Source of the DNA: an uncultured Eubacteriales bacterium
Lineage (GTDB): Bacteria > Bacillota > Clostridia > Oscillospirales > Acutalibacteraceae
Direction: 5' to 3'
NCBI GenBank assembly: GCA_934541115.1
Contig: CAKTDF010000017.1
Coordinates: 1-48,861 of the forward strand
DNA length: 48,861 nt
This document shows, in pieces, positions 1 through 8,353 of this stretch. A program made the position numbers and the translations under genes. How positions within the stretch are numbered: the stretch's first letter is position 1; the number at the start of each line of letters is the position of its first letter. The notes below the pieces were generated by a model. It was not told the DNA's origin and ran no database searches. It was given only the letters and a program-made list of their open reading frames with translations.

Positions 1-133
1 CTCTGTCCCGAAAAACATATTCTGATTAGCTCTTTTTCTTTTTATTTTCTTAGTCTCACATCATTGACAAATGTACAAAAACAAAGCTTTAAGCTTTTTA
101 AACGTGCTTTTCCAACTTGACGAACACTCGTTG

Positions 134-163
134 TTGACTTTTTCATCTTGAATATGCTATCAT
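134..163 (+). promoter_or_regulatory. Sigma-A-type promoter of the Ser/Thr kinase gene
   Basis: TTGACT (134-139), 18-nt spacer, TATCAT (158-163). Transcription would start near 170, which rules out the in-frame TTG at 148 as the start codon and favours the ATG at 199. The 130 bases to the left contain no recognisable gene. Confidence 0.5.
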
Positions 164-198
164 TGAGAGGAATATACACCCGAAACGGAGTGAAGATA

Positions 199-1983
199 AT
201 GGATCTTGATTCTCTCAAAAAAAAGGAGCCGCTCTTTGGTGAATGGTACACCGATAACATTGTTGCGCGCGGAAAAAGCTCTGTTGTTTATCGCGCAATG
301 AAAAAGACCGGTGACGACGAGCTTGCGCTCAAAGTTGTTCGCTTTCCCAAAAGTGAAAGAGAGTTTTCAGACGCACTGAACAGCGGAAAGTATTCGTCCG
401 TCGCAGATTACCTTGACCACCTTGAAAGCGTTGTGCGCGCCAACATGGACAAGATGATGTTCCTGCGCGCCAATAAAAATATTGTCAGATTCGACAACTA
501 TGAGATCGTTCGCGAGGAGGGCTCTGTCAGCGTTATTATACTTATGGAGCTGCTCACTCCACTTTCCGCATATCTGACACAGGAGAAGTGCACATGCGGC
601 GAGGTTGCAAAGCTTGGCTCTGACCTCTGCTGTGCATTGCAAAGCTTCAGAACCGCGGGAATTATGCACCGCGACATTAATCCGGAAAACATTTATGTTG
701 ACAAAAACGGCAGCTATAAGCTCGGCGATTTTGGAATATACACAGCTGAAAGAATCGAAAGCGGAAAATATACCGACGCAGCTTATTTTGCTCCGGAGGT
801 AATCAACGGAACTGCCGCAAATGAAAGCAGCGACCTCTATTCGGTAGGTCTTATAATGTATAAACTGCTCAACAACAACCGCACTCCGTTTTTGCCCGCC
901 TTTCCTGCTCCGATTTCGCTCGCTGACAGAGAAACGGCGTTTGAAAGACGTTTGCGCGGCGAGAATTTTCCAAAGCCTGCCGCTGCCGATGCCACTCTTT
1001 CGAGAATAATTTTCAAGGCAACGGCTTTCAAACCGCAGGACAGATACCTTGAACCGTCAGCGCTCAGAACCGAACTTGAAAACTATGCTGCATGGTTCAA
1101 CAGCCCCGGCTATAACAAAGACCAAACGCCTAAGATGCAGACGGTCAAAAACTTCAGAATTGCCGACGAGGGAGACGTATACTTTAGCTCCTATACGCAA
1201 AAGCCCGCCGCCGGAACCAATGCCGACGCAAAGGCAGAGTTCAAAGAGGTTTTCAACGACAGCGAAGAGGACGAAGAAGAAGAGCGCAAGAACAACAACA
1301 AAAAAATGTACATTCTCATTGCTGTCCTTGCCGTTGCCGTGGTAATCGGTGCAATCTTTGTCTATAAAATGATGACAAGCTCACCCGATCCCTCTCAGAC
1401 AGAGTCAACCACCGCGCCGGTTGTTACAACAACACAGGCTCCGACAACAACAGAACCGGAGACAGAAACAACAACCACAGAGACCACAACAGAAACAACC
1501 ACTGAAACTACAACTGAAACCACGACCGAAACCACAACGGAAACCACGACCCATGTTACAACAACAAAACCGCCGGAGCCATCAACCGACTTTTTCCCCT
1601 CCGGTCACCAGGAGGGCGACACCGACACCAAGGGCAGGGTTTATACAAAGGTTGAGGACGCCACAGCAGAATATGAAATCAATGACAATCAGTTCACAAA
1701 GGTCATTGTGAATGTCAGCGATGACCTCGGTTCATCTCCGAAAAGAGCCGGCAAGGCATATCTGATTCAAACCGCCTCGACCGGCGCAGTCATCTCACGT
1801 GAAAGCTTTGACTTCAAATGCAGCTTTGATGAAGATGATCCGGACTCCGTTCTCTCCTGCATTGTTGACATTGACCGCGAAATGTATGACGAGGACGGCA
1901 TGAACTATTACATCTGCTTTGAAGAAGGCGCAATAGTATCTGACGATTCAATTTCACTTCCGTTCCAAATCAAGCTTAAATAA
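199..1983 (+). CDS. Membrane-anchored Ser/Thr protein kinase without PASTA domains
   Basis: A 594-residue Hanks-type kinase. The N-terminal cytoplasmic domain has a glycine-loop region (G25-K-S-S-V-V-Y), the ATP-binding Lys of A-L-K at about 45, the catalytic HRD at 157-159, DFG at 177-179 and an APE-type motif at 198-200, so it should be active. A single membrane segment (about 370-392) follows an acidic/Lys-rich stretch, then a Thr/Glu repeat linker and a C-terminal extracytoplasmic domain of about 150 residues that I do not recognise. The PASTA repeats of PrkC/Stk1 kinases are absent, so muropeptide sensing of that kind is not supported. ATG 199 was chosen because GGAG lies 8 nt upstream and the promoter ends at 163. 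It stands alone, converging on the next gene over a shared terminator. Substrates are unknown; the FHA protein at 26998 is one candidate partner by inference. Confidence 0.88.
   Translation: MDLDSLKKKEPLFGEWYTDNIVARGKSSVVYRAMKKTGDDELALKVVRFPKSEREFSDALNSGKYSSVADYLDHLESVVRANMDKMMFLRANKNIVRFDNYEIVREEGSVSVIILMELLTPLSAYLTQEKCTCGEVAKLGSDLCCALQSFRTAGIMHRDINPENIYVDKNGSYKLGDFGIYTAERIESGKYTDAAYFAPEVINGTAANESSDLYSVGLIMYKLLNNNRTPFLPAFPAPISLADRETAFERRLRGENFPKPAAADATLSRIIFKATAFKPQDRYLEPSALRTELENYAAWFNSPGYNKDQTPKMQTVKNFRIADEGDVYFSSYTQKPAAGTNADAKAEFKEVFNDSEEDEEEERKNNNKKMYILIAVLAVAVVIGAIFVYKMMTSSPDPSQTESTTAPVVTTTQAPTTTEPETETTTTETTTETTTETTTETTTETTTETTTHVTTTKPPEPSTDFFPSGHQEGDTDTKGRVYTKVEDATAEYEINDNQFTKVIVNVSDDLGSSPKRAGKAYLIQTASTGAVISRESFDFKCSFDEDDPDSVLSCIVDIDREMYDEDGMNYYICFEEGAIVSDDSISLPFQIKLK
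1465..1551 (+). repeat. In-frame 12-nt repeat encoding Glu-Thr-Thr-Thr units
   Basis: Seven consecutive units of Glu followed by three Thr (the first has four), each 12 nt and starting with gaa or gag, code for the extracytoplasmic linker of the kinase. Silent third-base variation among the ac- codons shows it is not a very recent slippage product, but unit number could vary between strains without frameshift. Confidence 0.8.
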
Positions 1984-1988
1984 GAAAA

Positions 1989-2027
1989 AAGCTCCGCATG
2001 ATTTTTTGTCATGCGGAGCTTCTTATT
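1989..2027. terminator. Bidirectional terminator between convergent genes
   Basis: A 13-bp perfect stem (1989-2001 with 2009-2021) around a 7-nt T-rich loop. A/T-rich flanks on both sides allow termination of both the kinase transcript and the leftward gene that ends at 2031. Confidence 0.85.
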
Positions 2028-2030
2028 TTG

Positions 2031-3434
2031 TCAGTTGCCTATAAAATAGCGTATATCGGAAACGCAGGTGTCATTGCAATCCTTTCCGTCATAAACGCTG
2101 TTTATGACGACGGTTACTGTTCTCGTTGTCTTGTTTTCGCCAAAGTCAACAATTATGCTGCGGTTTTCATATCCGTCTTTGAGTCTTGTTTCAAACTCGC
2201 TGCCGTCATCAAAAATGATCGTGATGTCTTTCAGACGGTTGTTATAGTCATAAAGCTTTTCATTTTTGCAATAGCCGTTATTGATTATGAGTCCGCGCAT
2301 TTCTGTCGGCTCATAGCATTCGAGCGTGACCTGCTCGCCCTCGCCCGCGCCGTCAACTCCCTCTGCCCAACATGTTGACGGGTCATTATCGGTAAGATTT
2401 TCTGCGCCGTAGTGGAAAGTCTTGCCGTTCACTGTCTGCGGTTCAAGCTCACTTGAAACCAAAACACTGTAATCGAAATCGCCGGTCGAGATGATCATGC
2501 CATTATACAGCGGATTTATCGTGACCGAGTTTTCGCTCGTCTCTGAATACCGTGTTGAATCGGCAGCGGTTGACGGAGCCTGCGTCTGAGGAATCGTTGT
2601 TGGTGCAGTAGTCGTTGTCACTGCAGGAGTCTTTTTCTGGGACTTTGAATATGAAACCTCCTCAACCTCATCCTTTGAGCATGAAATGCAGATCACATCG
2701 CCCGCTTCATTTGTAAAACGTCTGAACCCGCTTGAGTTTTCATTTTTGAGGGTGTAACGCGAGGTTTCAAGAATACGCTGCGCATTTTCAATATCGTCAC
2801 CTATAGAAATACCGGCAAGTCTGTATTCCGATTTGCCCGTGATGCACACATAGGAAACCTTTCTGCTGCCCGGTTCCGTTTCAATAATAAGCGAACCGTT
2901 GGTATATCCGGTGCTTCCGTCGGTGCAGCGTTCATCTTTCATATTGCCGATTTCACGCGCAGCTTTTTCAATATCTCTGTCAATCAAACTGAGCGCATCT
3001 GAAAAAGTGGTGTTCTGACGCGTCGTGCTTTCTTCTGTGCTTTCAGGCTCGGTCTCAGGCTCGGTAGTTTCCTTTTCTTCCTCCTTAAGACCCATTGAAG
3101 CAAAAGCGCTGTTCACAGGTTCGATGTTGATCACATCAAAATAGCACAGTGCAAAAATACCGCCCAAAACCAAAATAACGCCTGCAATAACGCATATAGC
3201 TATCATTGCGCCGCGCTTTTTTGCGGGCGCAGGAGCATAGTCGTCATCAAAACTGCCGTTTTCACCTGCATACGCCTGCTCTGCACGTGGCTCAAAACCG
3301 CTGTCTGCGTCAGCGGAAGACTCCCGCTGCTCATTATGTGGTGTAAAATCCTCGTTGCTTTTGCAATTCGGATTCGGACATCTTCCGGTTTGCTCGTCCA
3401 ACTGCGAGCCGCAAAATCCGCAAAACTTTGCCAT
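2031..3434 (-). CDS. Zinc-ribbon membrane protein with C-terminal NADase-type glycan-binding (discoidin-like) domain
   Basis: 467 residues. The N-terminus has a zinc ribbon (C5, C8, C19, C24), then a disordered stretch and one membrane helix (about 75-98). Next comes a Glu/Thr-rich linker, a middle domain with G-I-S-I-G-D-D resembling DUF4309-like modules, a second Thr linker, and a C-terminal domain of about 140 residues. That last domain carries the pattern of NADase-type glycan-binding modules: N-L-T-D-N-D-P-S-T-C-W-A-E-G-V, then I-I-N-N-G-Y, and N-S-V-Y-D-G-K near the end. So the zinc ribbon is probably cytoplasmic and the sugar-binding domain outside. ATG 3434 was chosen because GGAGG lies just upstream and the protein then opens directly with the ribbon. 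Its topology mirrors the convergent kinase. Function is unknown; a cell-surface glycan sensor or anchor is the likeliest reading. Confidence 0.8.
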   Translation of the reverse strand: MAKFCGFCGSQLDEQTGRCPNPNCKSNEDFTPHNEQRESSADADSGFEPRAEQAYAGENGSFDDDYAPAPAKKRGAMIAICVIAGVILVLGGIFALCYFDVINIEPVNSAFASMGLKEEEKETTEPETEPESTEESTTRQNTTFSDALSLIDRDIEKAAREIGNMKDERCTDGSTGYTNGSLIIETEPGSRKVSYVCITGKSEYRLAGISIGDDIENAQRILETSRYTLKNENSSGFRRFTNEAGDVICISCSKDEVEEVSYSKSQKKTPAVTTTTAPTTIPQTQAPSTAADSTRYSETSENSVTINPLYNGMIISTGDFDYSVLVSSELEPQTVNGKTFHYGAENLTDNDPSTCWAEGVDGAGEGEQVTLECYEPTEMRGLIINNGYCKNEKLYDYNNRLKDITIIFDDGSEFETRLKDGYENRSIIVDFGENKTTRTVTVVINSVYDGKDCNDTCVSDIRYFIGN

Positions 3435-3504
3435 ATTTTCACCCTCCGGACACAATAAAACTATTTTGTAAATTTTATCATACTTTTCAAGCTATTGCAA
3501 GCAT

Positions 3505-3552
3505 TAAGCGGCTGCAAAAACAGAGAAAACCGTAACTCTTTGCAGCCGCTTA
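3505..3552. terminator. Long inverted repeat downstream of gdhA
   Basis: A 14-bp perfect stem (3505-3518 with 3539-3552) with a 20-nt loop lies 20 nt past the gdhA stop. The U-tract is poor in the leftward direction and better in the rightward direction, so efficiency for gdhA is uncertain. Confidence 0.55.
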
Positions 3553-3571
3553 TATTCATTTTTATATATCG

Positions 3572-4915
3572 TCAGATTATTCCCTGACACATCATTGCAT
3601 CTGCAACCTTTCTGAAGCCGGCAATATTTGCTCCGGCAACAAGGTCATAGCCGAGACCGTTCTCCTCGGCAGCCTTTGCGCTCTTGTTGTGGATATCCTT
3701 CATGATCTCACGGAGCTTTTCGTCAACTCTTTCTGCCGACCATGCGTAACGCTCTGAGTTCTGAATCATCTCGAGCGCAGAGACCGCAACGCCTCCGGCG
3801 TTCACAGCCTTTGACGGTGCAACGCCGCGCAGATTCTCCTTGAGGTACTCCAGCGCTTCATTCGTTGTGGGCATATTCGATACCTCAACATAATACTGAG
3901 TGCCGTTTTTAACGATCTTCTCAGCTTCTTCAAGGTCAACCTCGTTTTCACACGCGCAGGGCATAACAATGTCTGCCTTGACGCCCCACGGCTTTTTGCC
4001 GGGAATGAACTCTGCACCAAATTTTTCGGCATACGATTCAAGAGTAACCTCATCCTTGGCACGCATTTCAAGGAAATAGGCAATCTTTTCATCGGTGTTT
4101 ATACCGTTCTCGTCATAGATATATCCAGTTTCGTCTGAAATTGTGAGAACCTTTCCGCCAAGTTCGGCAACCTTTTTTGCAACGCCCCACGCAACATTAC
4201 CGTAGCCCGAAATTGCAAAGGTCTTGCCCTCAATGCTGTCGCCAAAGTGGTTGAGCATCTCAAGCAGATAATAAATTGCGCCGTATCCGGTTGCCTCCGG
4301 GCGAATGAAAGAACCGCCGCAGGAAAGGCTCTTGCCTGTGAGCACTCCGTTTTCAAAGGCGCCTCTGATTCTGCGGTACTGACCGTAGAGATAGCCGATC
4401 TCTCTTGTGCCCACGCCGATGTCGCCCGCCGGCACATCAACGTCCGGACCTATATGCCTGTAAAGCTCAGTCATAAAGCTTTGGCAAAAACGCATGACCT
4501 CCGCATCGCTTTTGCCGCGCGGATCAAAGTCTGAACCACCCTTTGCACCGCCTATCGGAAGTCCCGTGAGACTGTTTTTGAACGTCTGCTCAAACCCGAG
4601 GAATTTCATCGTTCCGATGTATACCGAGGGATGAAAACGCAAGCCGCCCTTGAACGGACCGATAGCGCCGTTGAACTGAACTCTGTAGCCGCGGTTGACG
4701 CGCACCTTTCCGCTGTCATCCGTCCACGTTACGCGGAACATAATTGCACGCTCGGGTTCCGTCATTCTTTCAAGCAGAGCTGCTTTTTCAAACTCCGGAT
4801 GCTTGTTTACATACGGCTCAATGGAAGTGAGAACCTCAGTGACAGTCTGAATAAACTCCGGCTGCTCGGGGTTCTTTTTCTTAACATCATCTATAATTCT
4901 TTCAATGTAGGTCAA
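3572..4915 (-). CDS. gdhA: NADP-type glutamate dehydrogenase
   Basis: 447 residues, the normal length for hexameric family-I glutamate dehydrogenases, which interconvert 2-oxoglutarate plus ammonia and glutamate in the cytoplasm. Visible signatures: G-P-F-K-G-G-L-R-F-H-P near 86-96, the catalytic-lysine segment P-I-G-G-A-K-G-G (K125), and a Rossmann motif S-G-Y-G-N-V-A-W-G in the second domain. The closing segment N-A-G-G-V-A-V-S-A-L-E is typical of the family. The start is TTG at 4915: AAGGAG sits 8 nt upstream and the protein then begins like its relatives. It is transcribed alone from the promoter at 5026-5053. Cofactor preference is inferred from the subfamily, not proven by the sequence. 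Confidence 0.96.
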   Translation of the reverse strand: MTYIERIIDDVKKKNPEQPEFIQTVTEVLTSIEPYVNKHPEFEKAALLERMTEPERAIMFRVTWTDDSGKVRVNRGYRVQFNGAIGPFKGGLRFHPSVYIGTMKFLGFEQTFKNSLTGLPIGGAKGGSDFDPRGKSDAEVMRFCQSFMTELYRHIGPDVDVPAGDIGVGTREIGYLYGQYRRIRGAFENGVLTGKSLSCGGSFIRPEATGYGAIYYLLEMLNHFGDSIEGKTFAISGYGNVAWGVAKKVAELGGKVLTISDETGYIYDENGINTDEKIAYFLEMRAKDEVTLESYAEKFGAEFIPGKKPWGVKADIVMPCACENEVDLEEAEKIVKNGTQYYVEVSNMPTTNEALEYLKENLRGVAPSKAVNAGGVAVSALEMIQNSERYAWSAERVDEKLREIMKDIHNKSAKAAEENGLGYDLVAGANIAGFRKVADAMMCQGII

Positions 4916-5025
4916 GCTAACAACTCCTTTTCAATTGTAGTTCACCGCTGCATCTGACTCATTTGAAACAAAAAAGCGGTGTTGAAGTATTAATATCACT
5001 TCATCGTTTTAAACCACTATACTAT

Positions 5026-5053
5026 TGTATACTGTTTTTGTAGGTTATGTCAA
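5026..5053 (-). promoter_or_regulatory. Promoter of gdhA
   Basis: On the minus strand TTGACA (5053-5048), 16-nt spacer, TATACA (5031-5026), leaving a leader of about 100 nt. The leader contains a dyad of GAAGT and ACTTC arms around 4984-5002, a possible operator or hairpin. Confidence 0.6.
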
Positions 5054-5266
5054 CGATAATACCTAACAAAAAAAGTCCACCCTTTGGGCAGACTTATAAA
5101 CGATTCGTCAATGAATGACCGCTCACAGTGGTGAGTAAAAATTCACCCGGGTCAAAAGTGTTACTGCTGAAAATCCACAAAAATGGGCTGCTTCATTTAA
5201 ATGCAGAAAGCATTTTATCTGAGACTAAGCTATACACAGTTGTGAAAAGCAGACAGAAAAATTTTT
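5054..5266. other. Intergenic stretch with small hairpins, no gene
   Basis: The 4916-5404 gap holds the gdhA promoter, this stretch and the alr terminator. Here only short dyads are visible: GTC..CCC / GGG..GAC around 5078-5095, CTCAC / GTGAG near 5124-5138, and GGTGA / TCACC near 5133-5150, which overlap and could be alternative folds. No reading frame with a ribosome site and no known riboswitch motif was found. Confidence 0.4.
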
Positions 5267-5374
5267 AAAGAGCAAATCTGTTTTTTTGTTTGGGCAGCAA
5301 AAAAGCTATATTTCATAAGTAGCCTCAGCTAACAAGCTTTGTGAAATATAGCCTTTGATTTAATTTTGCTCTTT
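5267..5374. repeat. Nested inverted repeat around the alr terminator
   Basis: Outer arms AAAGAGCAAA (5267-5276) and TTTGCTCTTT (5365-5374) enclose the 11-bp inner stem (5305-5315 with 5342-5352). GCAGAC (about 5249) and GTCTGC (about 5376) extend the symmetry outward with mismatches. The whole element could fold into one long hairpin; it may be an ordinary terminator with an extended base or a remnant of a small palindromic element. Confidence 0.5.
5299..5352 (-). terminator. Terminator of alr
   Basis: Read leftward, GCTATATTTCA (5352-5342) pairs with TGAAATATAGC (5315-5305), followed at once by six T. It lies about 50 nt beyond the alr stop codon. Confidence 0.75.
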
Positions 5375-5404
5375 GGTCTGCGTCAAAGACAACAGCTCCA
5401 AAAA

Positions 5405-6556
5405 TTATTCTTTTAAAAGCTTACCGCTGCGCATATAAATGCGTTTGATTCGCGGCATAAAATTGCAGAGAACCTCATAACTGAAGCTGTCGCTCATTTT
5501 TCCGAGCTGCTCTGCGGTGATTTCGGCGTCTTTGTCTCTGCCGAGTATAACAGCTCTGTCGCCAAGCTTTACGTCCTCAATTCCGGTGACGTCAACCATG
5601 ATCTGATCCATGCATACCCTGCCGACAACGGGTGCCTTCTGCCCTTTGACGAGGACGTATCCCCTGCCTGTCATGCATCGGTTGAAACCGTCTGCATAAC
5701 CGATTGAAACAGTTGCGATTTTTCTTTCATCGGGTGCCGTATAAATCTGACCGTAGCCGATTTTGGTACCTTTTTTGACAGTCTTGACATATATTATGTG
5801 ACTTTCAACCTGCATTGCCGGAATAAGGCGCAGCCTTTCGGCGTGAATTTCACGCGAGGGATAAATTCCGTAGAGTGCAACACCGAGACGCACCATATCA
5901 AAGTTTTTTTCTTCTTCAATCACCGACGCGCTGTTGCAGATATGTTTGATAGGTATCTCCACACCTCTTTCTTCAAGCAGGCGTATAAAGTTTTCAAAGC
6001 GCGCGGTCTGACTGTTGACGCTCTCCTTGTTGTCAATATCCGAGCAGGCGTAATGACTGAACAGTCCCTCAATGAAAAGTCCGGGCAGCTTTGAAACTTC
6101 CTTGACCTCGTCTGCGCCGCTTTCGGTGTCAAAAAAGCCAATCCTTCCCATACCGGTGTCAACCGCTATGTGCACCTTTGCCGTTTTTCCGAGTTTCTTA
6201 GCTGCTTCAGAAAGAAGTCTTGCCCCCTGCGGTTCATAAATGGTTGCCGTGATATTATTATTAATCAGCTCTTCAAATTCAAGCTCACTCGTGTATGAAA
6301 GAACAAGAATAGGCTTTTTGATTCCCGCCGCGCGAAGCTCCATGCCCTCATCAAGGGAGGCAACGGCAAAATAATCGCACTTATCCTCAAGAAAAAGAGC
6401 AATGCACTCTGAGCCGTGACCGTAAGCGTCCGCCTTAACAACGCACATCGTTTTAACGCCGGGAGAAAGCAACCTTTTGAGTTCGTTCAAATTGTTTTCA
6501 ACGGCGTCAAGATCAATGCGTGCAAAGCTTCTGTAATATAACGGTTTTTCCTTCAA
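5405..6556 (-). CDS. alr: Alanine racemase (PLP-dependent)
   Basis: 383 residues, the usual size. It converts L-Ala to D-Ala for peptidoglycan precursors in the cytoplasm. The PLP lysine is K41 in V-V-K-A-D-A-Y-G-H-G, and the second catalytic base is the Tyr of S-I-G-Y-A-D-G-F (about 287). R-V-C-M-D-Q-I-M-V-D of the C-terminal beta domain is also present. The longer frame to 6607 has only a TTG with no ribosome site. I chose the TTG at 6556, which has GAAAGG 10 nt upstream and gives the family's usual short N-terminus. It lies 200 nt downstream of the FGGY kinase gene on the same strand; I see no convincing promoter in between, so co-transcription is possible. A dedicated terminator follows. 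Confidence 0.95.
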   Translation of the reverse strand: MKEKPLYYRSFARIDLDAVENNLNELKRLLSPGVKTMCVVKADAYGHGSECIALFLEDKCDYFAVASLDEGMELRAAGIKKPILVLSYTSELEFEELINNNITATIYEPQGARLLSEAAKKLGKTAKVHIAVDTGMGRIGFFDTESGADEVKEVSKLPGLFIEGLFSHYACSDIDNKESVNSQTARFENFIRLLEERGVEIPIKHICNSASVIEEEKNFDMVRLGVALYGIYPSREIHAERLRLIPAMQVESHIIYVKTVKKGTKIGYGQIYTAPDERKIATVSIGYADGFNRCMTGRGYVLVKGQKAPVVGRVCMDQIMVDVTGIEDVKLGDRAVILGRDKDAEITAEQLGKMSDSFSYEVLCNFMPRIKRIYMRSGKLLKE

Positions 6557-6755
6557 GCTTACACTACCTTTCGGTTTTCTATACTTGGGTAACCGATGAT
6601 CAACCAAGAGGCAAAATCAAATCTTAGATGCCGGACAGCGCAACTTGGTATTTTGCGATTTAAAATATCTGTTACCAATGTACTGCCGGCACGCCTATCG
6701 GTTAATCTGCAATTACTCAGATTCCCGTAAAATCCGGGAGGAACAAACGGCTCTC

Positions 6756-8348
6756 TCAACCGTTAAGAAGTCTGAAATTTTCCTTGTTTGTCTTGTAAAG
6801 ACGCTTGTAAACATCAAAGTATTTATCATACGTTGCCTTTACTGCCGGATCGGGCTTAAAGGTCTTGTCGCTCTTGATGAGCTTTCCTGCCTCGGCAATG
6901 CTTGAAATAACACCCGTGCCGACAGCAACAACAACCGCGGCACCGACAGCGCCAACGTTCTGAGGACTTTCAACGGTTTCAACAGTTTTGCCGAGACAAT
7001 CGGCAAGAATGCGACTGGTGGAATCGTTCAATGCACCGCCGCCCACAAAGCGGATAGTGTCGGATGTGCTGACCTTTTTCTGCTGGGTTTCAAGCATCCA
7101 GCGCATATGGAAACAAACGCCCTCAATAACGGCACGGACAAGCTCGCTCTTTCCGGTTTCAAGACTGATGTTCATGAACATCGCCCTCGAGTTCGGGTCT
7201 TCAAACGGGCAGCGGTTGCCGTGGAACCACGGGGTGAACACAACGCCGTTTGAGCCTGCCGGAACCTTTTCAATAACACTTGAAAGGTACTGATAAAGAT
7301 TTGTATATTCGCTTTCCATATCCTCGGCAACATGCGTCTTTTTGAGATAGATTCCGATTTCGTCAAGAGCAAGATGATTCTTGACCCACTCGAGGCATTT
7401 GCCTGCGGTTTCAAGCTCTGCAAAATAGTTATACAGTCCGTCCTGCGCGCCAACGATCGCGGCTATCATAGCGCCGGCATCAACAACATTTTTGTCAACA
7501 ACGGTTGATACCCAACCGGAAGTACCCATGTAGATATGGGTCTGACCGAGACCTACAGCGCCTGCACCGACACCGATGAGCGTTGCGTCTCCGCCGCCGC
7601 CGAAAACAGCCGTACCCGCTTTAAGTCCCAGTTCACCGGCAGCCTTTTCTGTCAGTCCGCCCACCTTATCGGTACTCTTTATGATTTTTGCAAGGTGGTT
7701 CATGTCAACGCCGAGCATTTTGCACATTTCGCGGCTCCAACCCTGTCTGCCCTCACGCACATCATAAAGCAAAGTTCCGAATGCGGAGTCCTGCGTCATA
7801 ATGAACTCGCCGGTCATGCGCGCAATGAGAGCTTCCTTAACATCGAGCCACTTATATACACGTTTAAAGTTTTCCGGCTCATTGTTCTTGACCCAAAGGT
7901 ATTTATAAACGGGATCCTTGACGCTAAGCGGGGCAGCCTTTGTGATTGAAAGCGATTTGAGCAGCTTGACAACGTTCCCGCCCGCAACCTTGAGACCGTA
8001 AGCCATATTCTCTTTCAGCTCTTTTCTTGCACGCTGATCCATATAGCTCATTGCGCGGCGAACAGGCAAACCGTCTTTGTCAACAAGAACAAGACCCTGC
8101 ATCTGGGAGCAGAAAGAAATTCCGCTGATGTCCTCGGGTCTGACGTCTGTTTTTGTAAAAAGCTCTTTCGTGGTCTTGCACATTGCAGCCCACCATTCAT
8201 CGGGATCCTGTTCGGCGCCGCCGTCTGGAAAAACATAAAGCTCATATCCCTCTATTGCGTCCGCAATAAGTTCAACACTGCCGTCAATTTTGAAAAGGCA
8301 GGTCTTGACGCCTGTCGTTCCAACATCATAAGCAAGAGCATATTTCAT
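6756..8348 (-). CDS. FGGY-family carbohydrate kinase, xylulokinase-like
   Basis: About 530 residues with the FGGY two-domain ATPase fold. The N-terminal phosphate loop is Y-D-V-G-T-T-G-V-K near 6-14, and the C-terminal ATP-binding segments G-T-S-G-W and F-V-G-G-G-A-L-N-D-S are visible. The family phosphorylates sugars such as xylulose, ribulose or gluconate. Overall pattern suggests a xylulokinase-like subgroup, but substrate cannot be read from the sequence. ATG 8348 is preferred (AAAGGA 11 nt upstream, normal family N-terminus). A GTG at 8357 overlapping the upstream stop as GTGA is the alternative. The tight coupling to the TetR gene ahead suggests one operon, with the regulator probably responding to the sugar or its phosphate. 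Confidence 0.85.
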   Translation of the reverse strand: MKYALAYDVGTTGVKTCLFKIDGSVELIADAIEGYELYVFPDGGAEQDPDEWWAAMCKTTKELFTKTDVRPEDISGISFCSQMQGLVLVDKDGLPVRRAMSYMDQRARKELKENMAYGLKVAGGNVVKLLKSLSITKAAPLSVKDPVYKYLWVKNNEPENFKRVYKWLDVKEALIARMTGEFIMTQDSAFGTLLYDVREGRQGWSREMCKMLGVDMNHLAKIIKSTDKVGGLTEKAAGELGLKAGTAVFGGGGDATLIGVGAGAVGLGQTHIYMGTSGWVSTVVDKNVVDAGAMIAAIVGAQDGLYNYFAELETAGKCLEWVKNHLALDEIGIYLKKTHVAEDMESEYTNLYQYLSSVIEKVPAGSNGVVFTPWFHGNRCPFEDPNSRAMFMNISLETGKSELVRAVIEGVCFHMRWMLETQQKKVSTSDTIRFVGGGALNDSTSRILADCLGKTVETVESPQNVGAVGAAVVVAVGTGVISSIAEAGKLIKSDKTFKPDPAVKATYDKYFDVYKRLYKTNKENFRLLNG

Positions 8349-8353
8349 ATGTA

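Noticed and set aside
148..198. In-frame TTG at 148 as an earlier start of the kinase
   Set aside because: It lies between the -35 and -10 boxes of the likely promoter and has no ribosome site; ATG 199 has GGAG at proper distance.
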